DNA of 64,000 nt from Gonium pectorale. Lineage: Eukaryota; Chlorophyta; Chlorophyceae; Chlamydomonadales; Volvocaceae. A program made the translations under genes and the position numbers. The stretch covers positions 2,567,945 to 2,631,944 of the forward strand of contig LSYV01000011.1 of NCBI GenBank assembly GCA_001584585.1, in the 5' to 3' direction. The notes beneath the pieces are model-generated. The model made no database searches, was not told the origin of the DNA, and was given only the letters and a program-made list of their open reading frames with translations. Positions 24,111 to 35,632 of this stretch are shown here, in pieces (position 1 is the stretch's first letter; the number at the start of each line of letters is the position of its first letter).

Positions 24111-26851
24111 TTACGTGTCGGTCTTTGCCTTCTTGACGCCCAGCAGCGTCTTCATGGCCTCGTACGACACCATGCGGATGGCGTTCTGCGGCACCACCTT
24201 GACCGTGTTGGCGGACCAGCCCCGGTAGAAGCCCGCCAGCCCCTCCTTGGCCCAGATGGTGCGGAACGCGTCCGCCTGGTTGCGGTACGCCTGGGTGAGG
24301 TGGTTTGAAAGGGGGAGGGCAAGGGTAGAGAACTCAGAAGTTGGGGTGCTTGTCCGGCCCCGAGCGCTCCCGCCTTCGGCGATCAGGTGATACGCGTCCG
24401 TGCACGCGCCACGGTGGAAGGGTGGATACGTGCTTCTGTACCGAGAGATCTTGGGTTAAAGATATGGGGGACACCACGCTCGTATAATGTCATAATCAGT
24501 CATGTCGGTTCCCAGCAGTCCGTCACCCCAGTCATCACCGCTTGCCTGTCCCTTCATCTGCATGCGGCGGCGGATGGTGTCCAGCGGGTAGCACATGGTG
24601 GCGGCGATCGTGCCGCTGGTGCCGCCCACCAGCAGGTTGGCGGCGGCGGACTGGGGCCTGCGATCGGCACGGAACACGGCTGACGCCAAGGGAGGTGAGA
24701 CGGGGCGTTCCAAGTTCCCAAACACCGTGTTTGAGGGAGCGGCGGGTAGATGACGACGAAGGGGCAGGGGCAGTGGTGGACACACTAGGTGCCTGCCCGC
24801 CCGCCCGGAGCCCCTGCACCGCGTGCGAACCTCCGCCTTCCCCGTCCCGCACTTGCGCACCTCTCGCCATGGTAGAGCCACTTCTTGATGAGGTCATAGG
24901 TGGCGAAATTGAGCGCCGCGTACGGCGCGATGCCTATGAGGGTTGGCACCAGGCCCTTGTAGAGCGAGATGAGGCCCTCGGTGCGGGCCATGGTGGTGGC
25001 GGCGTGGATGGCGCCTGCGAGTTGGGGGGTCGGGGCCACGGGGCGGGGAGGAGCAGTGGTTGTTTGACTAACGATGTACGTGGTAATGTGAAGCGGAGAT
25101 TGTGGCAGGGTGGTGGCGGCGCAGACGACACCTGGGATGGGGTCCAGGACGGGGCCGTGAGCTGGACGGACGGCGGCCAACCAGTGATAACGGACGGACG
25201 TGGGATGGGTGAAACTGTGGAGGATTGGCGGCGGCAACCCTCCAGCGAAACAATTTCGGGTTATGGAGCCTTCGCGGCTGACCCGTCCCCGTTTGCCGCC
25301 GGGCAGCGGGCTCCTCCCATCCCCACCAACCCGAAGCTATGCCTTGACCCCCTCCCCCCACCCCGCGCCCCCTCACCCACCCTTGTAGGGGTGGTTGGGC
25401 AGCGCCAGCCTCAGGCGCACCGTGTCCAGGGGGTGCGTCAGCGCGGTGGCCGTCATGCCCGCACAGGCGCCCGCCAGCAGCCGCCGGGGCACGGACAGCT
25501 CGTGCCGCTCGTCAGCCAGCAGCCGCTTGTAGCTGTCGTTGGCAGCGAGCTGGGAGGCGAGGGGGTAGGGAAGGGTTGCACATGGGGCGCGGGGACAAGG
25601 CGCGGGGACAATGCCCACATCCAGGCGGGACTCATGGGACAGGAGACGAGGGTGTCGGCGTGTGTGGCACAACTTCCGTTGATAGGTTGTATGAGCCTGC
25701 CCCCCGAGGTTTGCAGTCACCCGCATGTTGCCCCCAGGCCCCGCTGCCTGCGGGCCCGCACTCGCTGCCCCGGACCTCCCACCCCGCCAGCGCCAGCACC
25801 TGCGCCGCGCTGTAGGGGAAGATGCGGATGATGTTGACTCCGTTGCCCTTCCAGAACGCCAGGAAGCCCTCCTCACTGCACAACCGACGCGGATGGCAGG
25901 GTGATTGCAGGGGAGAAAGAGAGGCCACAGTTAGGGGACGAGGGAGCCCGGCCGAGGATCCGATGATCCAGCGGGATGGCAGAAGCGTGGCTTGGCCGCC
26001 GGGGCCAGAGGTACGCGCGGAGTGCGGTAGAGGCTGGCCCAAAGTCAGCCCCGGAGTGGCGGTAGGGGCGCCGGTCCCTTGCCGCTGGCAGTGAGAGGTG
26101 ATGTTGCGCGATGCGGCCTGGGGCCGACAGGCCCAACCGCCTCCACCCTAACCGCATTCCTCTCTTCGGCCCTGCCTCGACCGCTCCTTCTTTCAAGCAG
26201 CCCCTCTTTCGCAGTGCAAGTGTGCCTGAGCGCGTCTCCCAGTTATAAACCGCCGCCTCGTGCCGTGCCTCGTGGCATTTGCAATGCCACTGGGCGGCGC
26301 GGGACGGCGCCTGGCCCGGCTGCGGACAGGGTGGCACATGCGGTACACCAGCACTGCCATATATCACGAACGCCAGGCTGGTGTAAGGGGGCTATTTAGG
26401 GGTGAGCAGATTGACCCTGTCCTAGATCCACTGGCGCATGGCCCAAACCCGTGCTGTGGCAGCCTTACCGGACAATTTTGGACGCCGCCTGCACTACGCC
26501 TGTGTACGCCGTGGGGGACGTCCCGGAGCTTGCCACTGCCTGTGAGGGGTTGGGATACAGTTCGGAGTCGACCGGTCGGGTTGCGGTTAAAGCTTCGGAT
26601 GGAGATTGGGGGGAGAGGGGGGCTGCCGGGGGGGGCACCAACTTGAACACGGACCTGCACTTGGAAGAGCAGCTTGATGCGGTCCAGTGGCGCTGTACAA
26701 GTTCGAGCAATAGCGCCTGCTGTACCGCCAGCGATGAACATTCTGCGCGAGGCGATGTTTGCTCAGTTGCCGGGTGTGCGATGCACTGTAGCAGGTCACA
26801 GACGGACCTGGAACTATCAAAGATGCTATTCGTTTTCTTCTTTTCTGCCAT
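24111..26851 (-). CDS. mitochondrial carrier family (SLC25) protein, plastid/thylakoid ADP-ATP carrier-like
   Basis: Six-helix membrane carrier for nucleotides or related anions. Eight exons join in frame to 297 aa: 26851-26808, 26742-26655, 26539-26469, 25875-25800, 25549-25381, 25014-24861, 24657-24546, 24290-24111. All three signature motifs are present: APLDRIK, HPLDTVR and YPLDTIR, each in an odd-numbered helix, with the usual EG...F/YKG or RG matrix segments. The wording of repeats 2 and 3 (LLAGACAGM, LDTVRLRLA, IGIAPYAALNF, YPLDTIRRRMQMKG) is closest to the TAAC/PAPST1 branch. Only about 15 residues precede helix 1, so no transit peptide is visible; its membrane is unknown. The intron after 24546 starts with GC. 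The first intron is short (65 nt). It is divergent from the STAND gene. Confidence 0.92.
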
Positions 26852-28049
26852 CGCGTGTATTACTAGCGACGGGTTGCAAAGGGGAGAAAGGCCTTTGACA
26901 AGGGGCTCGCAGGGAACGAATTGTTTAATATCTCTCGGATCAAGCGTTCTACTATTATAGGCAAACGTTGGGAGTTGCAAGGTGCACGATCATCTTGAAC
27001 GAGCCCTAGGTCATTTTGACCGGCACGCGACGGTTGCAACGGTTGCTACGGGACGGTACGTGGTGTCTACCAATGTGCAAAAGCTGTCACCCACCCCCCA
27101 AGCAAGCCTGCGCACGGAATCACGTACCTGCACCCGTGGAGGGTCTGGGGAAAGCATGGGAGAAGGTGTGCCATGGCTGCCGATGTCGTGCCTGAAACAC
27201 CCGACGGGCTCCGCCTAACAACCATAAAAAAACCTCGCAAGACGTCACTGCTACCGGCCACGTTATATGCCACCATTGCATGATGAGAAAGCTGCGAATC
27301 CACCGTTGCAGGGTGCATTGCAGGTGATTGCTGGACTGCGGTGTGCGCGACGGCTGCGATTCATTTGTGCATCTGTGCACGCGCATGACACAGTGCCTGT
27401 GGTCCATGCCAGGGACAGCGCTGCGTTTGCACGCCTGTTTACGGCTTCCCTCTTCCACTTCTCCCCACGGGGTTAGAGCGGAGACTGCTCGACCCCTTTT
27501 ACATAATGTCAATTCTGCAACCCGGCTCTGGCACTCCGGGCACTCTCTGCACCCGCCTCTCTCAATGGTATCGTTTGCCGGCGGGGCAGAGGTGCATAGC
27601 GGACCCGACGTGCTGGCGAGGTGCTGCATGGGCGTACACAGCTGAGGCATGGCGGACAGGCCGCTCCTCAGGCTACCCTGCGCTCGTCTCGGGACATGCA
27701 CCCGCTCCTTTACGAACAATGTAACAGGGCCAACGTGTCCAACGTGCCCCACGTGTTAGGCGTGCTGTATGGAGGCTGTAAGGAGCTTCAGTCAGGGGAC
27801 GGATGCCGTACTGTACTTCGCAGCCGTAGCATGCCTTGCAGTGTCAAGTCTTCACTTCAGCACGCAATTTCGGGCGTTTTTTGCATTGGTATAACATGCG
27901 ACTGTGAGCGTGGAGCTAGGTATGTGTATTGTAGTTAAGCCTTGCGACAGCTCAAACGCCGAGACTAAATGATAAGACCGATACGGCGTTATCGACCCTG
28001 ACCGACTCCCACCTTGGCCACCGATACATGCGAATGTGCCGGTGCGTAC
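26852..28049. other. intergenic region between divergent genes
   Basis: Upstream DNA shared by the carrier (minus) and the STAND gene (plus). It is AT-richer than the coding DNA on both sides. No gene, RNA or clear TATA box was recognised. Confidence 0.45.
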
Positions 28050-28653
28050 ATGGCTGTCGAGCTGACACTCCCAGACAAGAGCCAGCGCAAGGGTAGCTTC
28101 AAGCTTGACCATGGGGATGCGCGCACCCGACCCGGCGCACGGGGGACCAGCGACGGGGGCGCTGCCAAGGCCACATCGCAGGCCCCAGGTAGCGCTGCCC
28201 GAGCGCCCAACAGCCCCGCGACAGAGCCCACGCTCTCCGGCATGTCAGCATCCGATGGAACCCCCGCGTCCTTACCCTCCATGCCGGCGGCGACTACGGG
28301 CCAGCAGCGGGGAGTGCACCACCAGCAGGTGGGCAAATGAAGGTGCATGGGGTTGGGCGCTGCAGAAGGCTGCATGGCAATGGTGGTTTTGGTCACCCGC
28401 ACTGCACGTGAAGGATTGCGGGCCCCTCTTGCCCTGCCTGAGCGTTGCGCTGAACCCACGGACGGCGGCTCGCAGGCGGGGAGCTTGCGGCAAGGTCGGG
28501 AGGCAAGCCGGCTGCCGCCGCTGAGCGGCAGGGCTCTCGGGAAGGGCCGCGGCGCCGGCGCCGCCACAGCAAGCACTGGGCCGGCGGCGACGCGGTCGGG
28601 AGCCCCACCTGCAGTGAGGTCGCGCGCACCGCCGCGGTCGCTGCCAACTCCCC
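28050..28653 (+). other. possible 5' exons of the STAND gene
   Basis: An ATG at 28050 opens a frame (MAVELTLPDKSQRKG...) that stays open to a phase-0 donor at 28328 (CAG|GTGGGC). A second open block ends at a phase-0 donor at 28653 (CAG|GTCAGA). The first recognised STAND exon is itself open upstream of its ATG to an acceptor at about 28885, also phase 0. The pieces could therefore form a disordered Ala/Ser/Gly-rich N-terminus. No acceptor for the middle block was settled and there is no domain evidence. Confidence 0.3.
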
Positions 28654-29062
28654 AGGTCAGAGGTCGTGACGGACCCAGACTTGCCATTTCTGTGGCGCCC
28701 TGAGCATTCTCGTCAGCTCTTTGCTGCACCGTTCGACACGCACCCAACGAGACGATCCATCCTCGCCTGTTGCCCTGCGGATATCTCGGCTTCTGTACCA
28801 TCATGCCATGCGCACAAAACCCGTGCCATTCACGACGTGTCGTTCACGTTTCCCGGTGTCAATCTGAAACTCCCGCGCACCGCAGGCGGGGAAGCGGGGC
28901 TCCTCGCACGGGATATCGGAGGGTCCGCGCGTCCACCCAGGCGCGGACGACCACGCCTTCCAACGCCGACTCCACCAGTCCTCCGCGGGTCCACCCTTGG
29001 CGCCTTCCGCCGCCCGGCCCGCAAGCCGCACTGGCGACGACACCGCGCCTTCATCGGGTTGC

Positions 29063-32000
29063 ATGCATCCACCATCACCACCAACGCCAATCGACCCGCA
29101 GCTTCCGGCCGTGGCGCGACTGGGTATCACGCTGCGGGGCCTCCGCCGGGTTCGCGCCACGCTGCAGAGCCTGTTTGGGCCCGACCTCGAGCGCATGACC
29201 ACCGGTGACGTGAACCGGCTGTGGGTGGAGGAGCTCACCGCGGCCCGGGCGTGCCGGCTGCTGGAGCTTGAGGAGGCGGTGCCGCGCCGCGACGTGGCGC
29301 CGCCGCTCTACTTCATCAGCCATGCCTGGTACGTGTGACCCGCACGAAGCAGCTGAGAGTATGGTGCACCGCCTACGTGCACACAGGGACACTGCTAGCG
29401 CCCTGCACCAGCCACCCCTCCGCAACAACCCCGGCCGGTCGTACGCTGCTGATTAGCCAGTCTTACGCTGCCTTTGACCACCCACGACTTCACCCAAACC
29501 GTTGTCACCGCAGCTCCTCATTTTAACCTGAGCCTAGCCCTGGCCCTGGCACCTGACCCCGACCTCGACCCCGGCACAGGTCCAACCGGGTGCTGCTCCT
29601 GCTGGACTATGTGATCGACGGCTTCCTGGCGGCCGCGGGCGAGGACGTGGCCGTGTGGCTGGACATCCTGGCCATCAACCAGCACGAGGCCACGTCCGAC
29701 CACGCCGCGGATATCGGGTCCCTGGAGGCCGTGGTGCGGGCCTGCGCCGGCGGCACCATCGTCGTGATGGACATCTCCGCCTCCAATCCCGCCACCCGCG
29801 CCTGGTGCCTGTTCGAGTGGGCGCACACGCTGGCCGCGCACGGCCCCGACGGGCTGCACCTGTCGCTGCGGAGCCCGGCCGAGGTGGCGGCGGTGGTGGG
29901 CGGCCTGGACATCCGGCGGGCGGAGTGCCAGTTCCCGAAAGACAAGGAGATGATCCTGGAGGCTGTGGTGTCGCAGCACGGAAGCGCTGAGGCGTTCAAC
30001 GCGAAGTTGCAGCTGCAGCTGTTGCTGCAGCCCCTCAGCGATCGGGCCGACCGGCGGCGGCTGCTGGGGCGCGTAGCGGCAGGGGCAACGGCGGCGGCGG
30101 CGGGCGCCGGGGCGGCTGCGGGGGTCGGTGATTTGCGGCTCGCGCCGCTGCGGGACTGGCTGGGCGCAGGCTCCTCTCCCACGGCGGCGGCGGAGGCCGG
30201 GGCAGCGGAGGCTGGAATGTGCGTGAGCGGCAGCGGCGGCAGCGGCTGCCGGGTGCTGTGTGTGGCGGGTGGCGCAGGGGAGGGCAAGTCCACGGTTTCG
30301 GCGCTGGCGTGCGAGGAGCCGGCGCGCGGCGGCCTGGGTGACCGGGTCTCCGCGGCGCACTTCCTCAAATACAACGACGCGCGGCGGCTGGACCCGTTGC
30401 GGCTGATCAAGGGCCTCGCCTTCCAGCTGGCGCTCAGGTGGGCCCTGTCGGTAGCCGGTAACCGGCATATGGTTTGGCTGGTTGTGCGTGGGCGCTTGAC
30501 GCGTGGATGGTGGCCTTTATGCTCATGTTGGGCTTCGGCCGTGGTTTTCACACCTGCCGGTCGGTTTTGGACAGGGCCGGGCCAGGCCGGGCAGGCCTGC
30601 AGTCACGGCTGGCCCCGCCCCGCAGGCTGCCTGCCGTCTGCACCGCGCTGCTGGCTCTTGACACCACGGAGGTGGCGGCGCTAGTTGAGCCGGAGGAGGC
30701 CTTTGAGAAGCTGCTGCTGCAGCCGCTGCGTGGGCTTGTGCCACAGCAGGCGGAGCTGCAGGCCGGCGGCGAGGAGGCCTCGGCTGCGTGCGGCGGGGCG
30801 GCTCGAGCGCAGGCACAGCCGCACCCTCCGGAGGCGCACTGCCAAGAACGCGAGCCACAACCGCACGCGGAGCAGCAACAGCTGCATCAGAGGGGGCAGA
30901 GAGAGCAGCAGCCAATCGTGTTACTGATTGATGCGCTGGATGAGGCTGAACCGTCCGCGCCGAAGGCCGAAGGCGGCAATGGCAGCGGCGGCAGCGGCAG
31001 CAGCAACCCGTCGGGCCCGTCGTGCCCCGTGGTGTGCGGCAACCGCATCCTACAACTCATAACCACCTGCCTGCCGCGCCTGCCGCCCTTTGTCCGCTTT
31101 ATCTTCACGACCCGCGCCAACGCCGCCCACGGCCTGGTGCTGCCCGCCTTGGAGCGAGCCTTTGACCGGAGCGTCGTGGTGTGCAGCCCGGCCGCCGCCC
31201 TCCAGAGCCATAAGGACGGGAGCAGCTCGGGCGGTGCGCCCTCCGGCGCTGGCACCACGCGAACCGGAGCAGCCGACCCAGCCGGCGGCGGAGGGGCTGG
31301 TGGTGCAGGTGGGGGCGTCATGGTCTATCATGCGGCGCTGGCGGCGCTGGGCACCGCCGGTGATGCAACGCCAGCGAGGGCAGCGGCTGCGGCTGCGGCG
31401 GTGGTGATCCAGCCGCGGCTCGATGACGTGTACAAACTGTACGGCAGGGTGTTTGAGGCCGCATCTGCGCGCTTCAAAGACAAGTCCCTGCGGCCGCCTC
31501 CCGGCAGCGGCTGTGAGGGCGGCGGCGCACGCGACCAGCTAGCGCGGCTCGTGGCCGACCTGGTAGCGGTTGTGATGGCGGCTCGGGAGCCCCTCTCCCA
31601 GTCCTTCCTACAGCAGCTCGGCTTGGGGAGGGCGGTCGCGTGGCTTCCTGGCTACCCCACGCTGTTCTTCCTGGAGGACCACCACCTGCACACGCTGCAC
31701 AAGTCGCTGGGCGACTGGCTTACCGACCCGCGGGTCAGCGGGTCCTTCGCCGCCGACGTGCCGCGCGGCCACGCCATCATCGGCTTGCACCTGGCGGCCA
31801 GCTGGCGCGCAGCCACGAGGGACGATGGCGGCCGCGGTGGCGGCGGCAACGGCAGCATGACGCCCTACATGCTCAAGTACGGCATGGCGCACCTGGTGGA
31901 GGCGACGGGCGGCGGCGTAACCGGCGGCGGCGGTGGGGGCGGCGGGGGCGGCGGCGGCCATCTCTCGAGGGCCGCGGCGGCGGCGGCCCTGGACGATCTG

Positions 32001-34772
32001 CTCTCCGATTTCAGCTTCATGCATGCGGTACTGGCGGCTGGGCACGCGCCGGCCGTGATAGGCGCGCTGGGCTCCGTGCCGACCCACCGGCACAGCCGCT
32101 GCAGCCACGACGCGCTGCGGTGGCTGATGGCGGAGCAGTACCGGCTGTCGGGGATGTCGGCGGAGGAGCTGGCGGCGGACGCGGCGCTGCGGAGCGCGCC
32201 GCCGGGCACGCGGCTGTACGACGCCGCGGTACAAGCGGCCGGCCTGGCGTGGCGGACGCGGCTGACGCTGCCGGCGAGCGCGGGCGAGTGGTCAGCGGTG
32301 CGCACGACCCTCAAGGTGCGGTCTGGGCCGGGGCGCTGCACGGAGGGGCGGGGCCCGGGGGCCGCAGCCAGGGGTGGGAACGTTGTAGGCATTCGTGAGA
32401 GGGGAGCTTTTAGAGCATGCTGGGATCCAAGTGTGCTCCGCACGCGCACAGACTTCGTCGAGCCGTTTCCTGCTCCCGGCCGCAGCGCCTGGTAAAGCTG
32501 GATCCTCTGCGGCGTCAAGGAAATAGTCCATCCGGCCCAGCGGTGCGTCAACCTGCGCACATGGGCGTGTGTCTAGGAAGCGCGCCGCATGCCCGCTCCA
32601 TGTGCCCGTGCCCTTTTGCATGATCCGCCCTTGCAGGGTTACACCGGCAAGGTGAACTGCGTGGCGTTCAGTCCAGACGGCCGCCAGCTCGTCAGTGGCG
32701 GCGCCGACTGCACCCTGTGCGCATGGGACGTGGCGACGGGCCGCTGCGGCGCTGTGCTGCGGGATCACGGCTCCGTCGCCCACGGCCCCGACATCTACGG
32801 CGTGGAATTCAGCCCCGACGGTAAGCTGCTCGCCAGCGCCGGCGGCGACGGCCGCGTGCGGCTGTGGGACGCTGCCACGGGGCAGCCGACAGCGGCCCTG
32901 CAGGGGCACACCGACCGGGCGCGCGGCGTGGCGTTCAGTCCCGACGGGAGGCTGCTGGTGAGCTGCAGCTGGGACCACACTCTGCGCCTGTGGGACGTTG
33001 CGAAGGCGGCAGGTAGCGACAGAGGCAGTGGCGACGACAGTGGCGGTGGCGGCGGAGGCGCGTGCCTCGCGGTGCTGAGGGGTCACACGGGGAGGGTGCG
33101 CAGCGTCGCGTTCAGCCCTAAAGGGACGGCGCTGGCCAGCGCCTCCGACGATGGAACGGTCCGGTTGTGGGACGTGGCGGCTGTCAAGGCCGGTGCCGGG
33201 GCCGGTGCCGGTGGCGTGTTGCAGGGCCATGAGGGCGTCGCCCGCTGCGTTGCTTTCAGCCCTGACGGCGCCAAGCTTGCCAGCGGCGGCGATGACGGCA
33301 TATTGCGCGTGTGGGACGTCTCGAAGAGCAAGTGCGTTGGCGCGTGGTCCGGCCACACGAGCCGCATCGTGGGAGTGGGATTCACCCGAGGCGCGAGCAG
33401 CAGTGGCGGCAAGAGGGGCGGCGGGGACGTGCTGCTGGCGAGCGTCAGCTACGACCGGACCGTGCGGATGTGGGACGCGGCCACGGGGCGCTGCACTGCG
33501 GTGGTGCATGGGCAGTTCATGATAAACGTGGCCCTGAAGTTCAGCCCCGGCGGCGCGCTCCTGGCGAGCGGTTGCGAGGACTTTACGGTGCAGCTGTGGG
33601 ACGTGGCGGCGTGCCAGCGCGCCGCCTCCTCGCTGCAGGCCGCCCGGGTGTGGACGATGGCGTGCAGCGCCGACAACGCCCTCGTCGCCAGCGGCTTCGA
33701 CGGGGCAGCGCACGTGTGGGAGGCAGCAGCGGGCCGGCACGTGGCAACCCTCACGGGCCAGGCGGGCGACCTGGTCGTGCTGGCGTTCAGTCCCACTGGC
33801 GGCCAGCTCCTCACCGGCAGCGAGGGGCTGCTGGTCCTGTGGGACGCCGCGTCGGGGCGGCGCATCGCGCAGATGGAGGGGCACACAGGCCGCGTCAACT
33901 CTGCGGCCTTCAGCCCGGACGGTCGCGTCGTGCTCAGCGGCGGCGGCGGCGACATGGCGCTGCGCCTCTGGGACGTCGCGGCCACCGCTGGCGGCGGGCG
34001 CCGCGGCCGCTGCCTCGCCACGCTGCCCGGGCACAAGGACGTCGTGCATGGAGTGGCCTTCTGCCCAACCGGGTGCCGCCTCGCCAGCGGCGGCAGCGAC
34101 TGCACGGTGCGGCTGTGGCGCGCCGTCCGGGGGACGCCGTGCGAGTGCACCGCCGTGCTGGAAGGCCACACCAACCGCGTCAGCGGGCTGGCGTTCGGCC
34201 CCGGCGGGCAACTCCTGGCCACCAGCAGCGACGACCGTACGGCGCGCATCTGGGACACGGCTTCGGGGCAGTGTACGGCGGTGCTGCACGGCCATACGGA
34301 CTGGGTCCTCTGCGTGGCATTCTGCCCCGACGGGCGCACGGTGGCCACGGGCAGCAGCGACGGGTCCGCCAGGCTGTGGGACGTGGCCCGTGCCGAGTGC
34401 GCCGCCACGCTAGTCGGGCACACGAGCGGGGTCAAGAGCGTGGCGTTTGGTCCCGACGGGCGGCAGCTGATAACGGGCGGCTTGGATCAAGTGGTGCGCG
34501 TGTGGGTGCCCACGGCAGCGGGCGGCGGCGCTGGGGGTGCGGTGGAGGAGGGGCGGAGAGGTGCTGAGGCGGCGACCCCGTCACAGCAGCATGGTGGCCC
34601 TGGCGCTGGAGCTGAAAGCTGGTCAGCGCGCCCCGCCATCAGCCGCAAGGGCCCTGAGCCTGTATGGAAGGCGGCAGCGGCGGGGGCGAGGGCGGAGGCA
34701 GAGGCGGGCACAGACACACTGCCGGTCCAGCCGGTCCGCCATGTCCACAAGCACGCACGCATATTCGCATGA
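29063..34772 (+). CDS. STAND NTPase: FISHAW/TIR-like domain, NACHT-type P-loop, 14 WD40 repeats
   Basis: Four exons join in frame: 29063-29328, 29580-30437, 30626-32315, 32637-34772; 1649 aa from the first in-frame ATG. Residues about 80-260 hold a FISHAW...VWLDILAINQH...WCLFEW...RRAE domain, found at the N-terminus of many algal and protist signalling proteins and TIR-like in plan. A Walker A (GGAGEGKST, 319-327) and Walker B (VLLIDALDEAE, 473-483) followed by FIFTTRAN (about 532) mark a NACHT/STAND switch. A glycine run sits near 805-820. From about 939 to 1562 there are 14 WD40 repeats (VAFSPDGR.LASGG.D.TVRLWD), enough for two seven-bladed propellers. The expected mode is ATP-dependent oligomerisation on ligand sensing by the WD40 part, releasing the N-terminal domain; that is inference from the family. 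No TM or signal sequence seen. The true start may be further upstream. Confidence 0.85.
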
Positions 34773-35632
34773 CGTAACACACTGCCGGTGGGGCCAGAAA
34801 AAGAAGAGAACCAGAAACGGGGAAGGCAGATGTGACCGGATGGAGCGGTAAGGCACCCTCTGTTATGCAGCTGAGGTGGTACGGTTGGGGGGGATGAGCC
34901 CTCTCCCTGAAGGCGCTTCAAGGCGCTTCGGGACTGCTGTCCATGTCCACCCTGGCGGCTGCTCCGTACCTGTCTAATGGCACACGATGAGTGTTGAGGC
35001 TGATCTGCTGGGCCCACCCATGAACTCCGAAGCAAAAGAGGGGCGTCAGCGACTATAGGTATTTTGCCTGATGAGATCGCACCAGTCAGAGCATGGGAGC
35101 TGAAGGATAGGACAGTTACACCTGACGGAAGAAAGACACGAGCGAGGACGTCATATGCACGTGCCGAACCCTGCGCCGAGCAGTGTCGCACACGAGGTAC
35201 GTGGAGAGGTGGCACCTGTCACACACTGGCAAGGCTGGGCCTAAGACACCCCAGAGCCCAAACACCAGCAGAAGTGGCAGGCTCCGGTTAGGGTAGTGCC
35301 GTACGGCAGGCTCCGGTTAGGGTTAGCGCCGTACGGCAACGGCATGTATGGCGCAGGCATAATATACACGCACTTGGCGTACTTTGAATGCTATTTTAAT
35401 ACGCAAAGTGAAGATTGAGGGCCATCCCATCTCACACCTTTCTCGACTGGACTTCCGCTTCTAGCACGGAACTCAACCGGGAAGCGTTGTGATAGGTTCC
35501 GAGTGATGTTTAACTACGATCTGTGAAAGCGACCTATGTCGTTTTTGGCTGGCGCCAACTACTAGCCGAGCGAACTTTGGGCGGTCAACCGAGGCTACTG
35601 AGTTGCCGATCACAACCACAAGTATTCTTAAG
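34773..35632. other. intergenic, STAND 3' side and PLC promoter
   Basis: No coding sequence recognised. It contains the 3' UTR of the STAND gene, a tandem repeat at 35277-35338 and the 5' UTR/promoter of the PLC gene. Confidence 0.5.
35277..35338. repeat. tandem duplication, about 29-30 bp unit, 2 copies
   Basis: Two adjacent copies of GGCAGGCTCCGGTTAGGG.. ending in GCCGTAC. The second copy contains GGTTAGGGTTAG, which resembles telomere-type repeats but is far too short to be an interstitial telomere tract. Confidence 0.75.

Noticed and set aside
28997..29062. start of the STAND protein at 28997
   Set aside because: That codon is TTG; the first in-frame ATG is 29063. The region may still be coding through an upstream exon.
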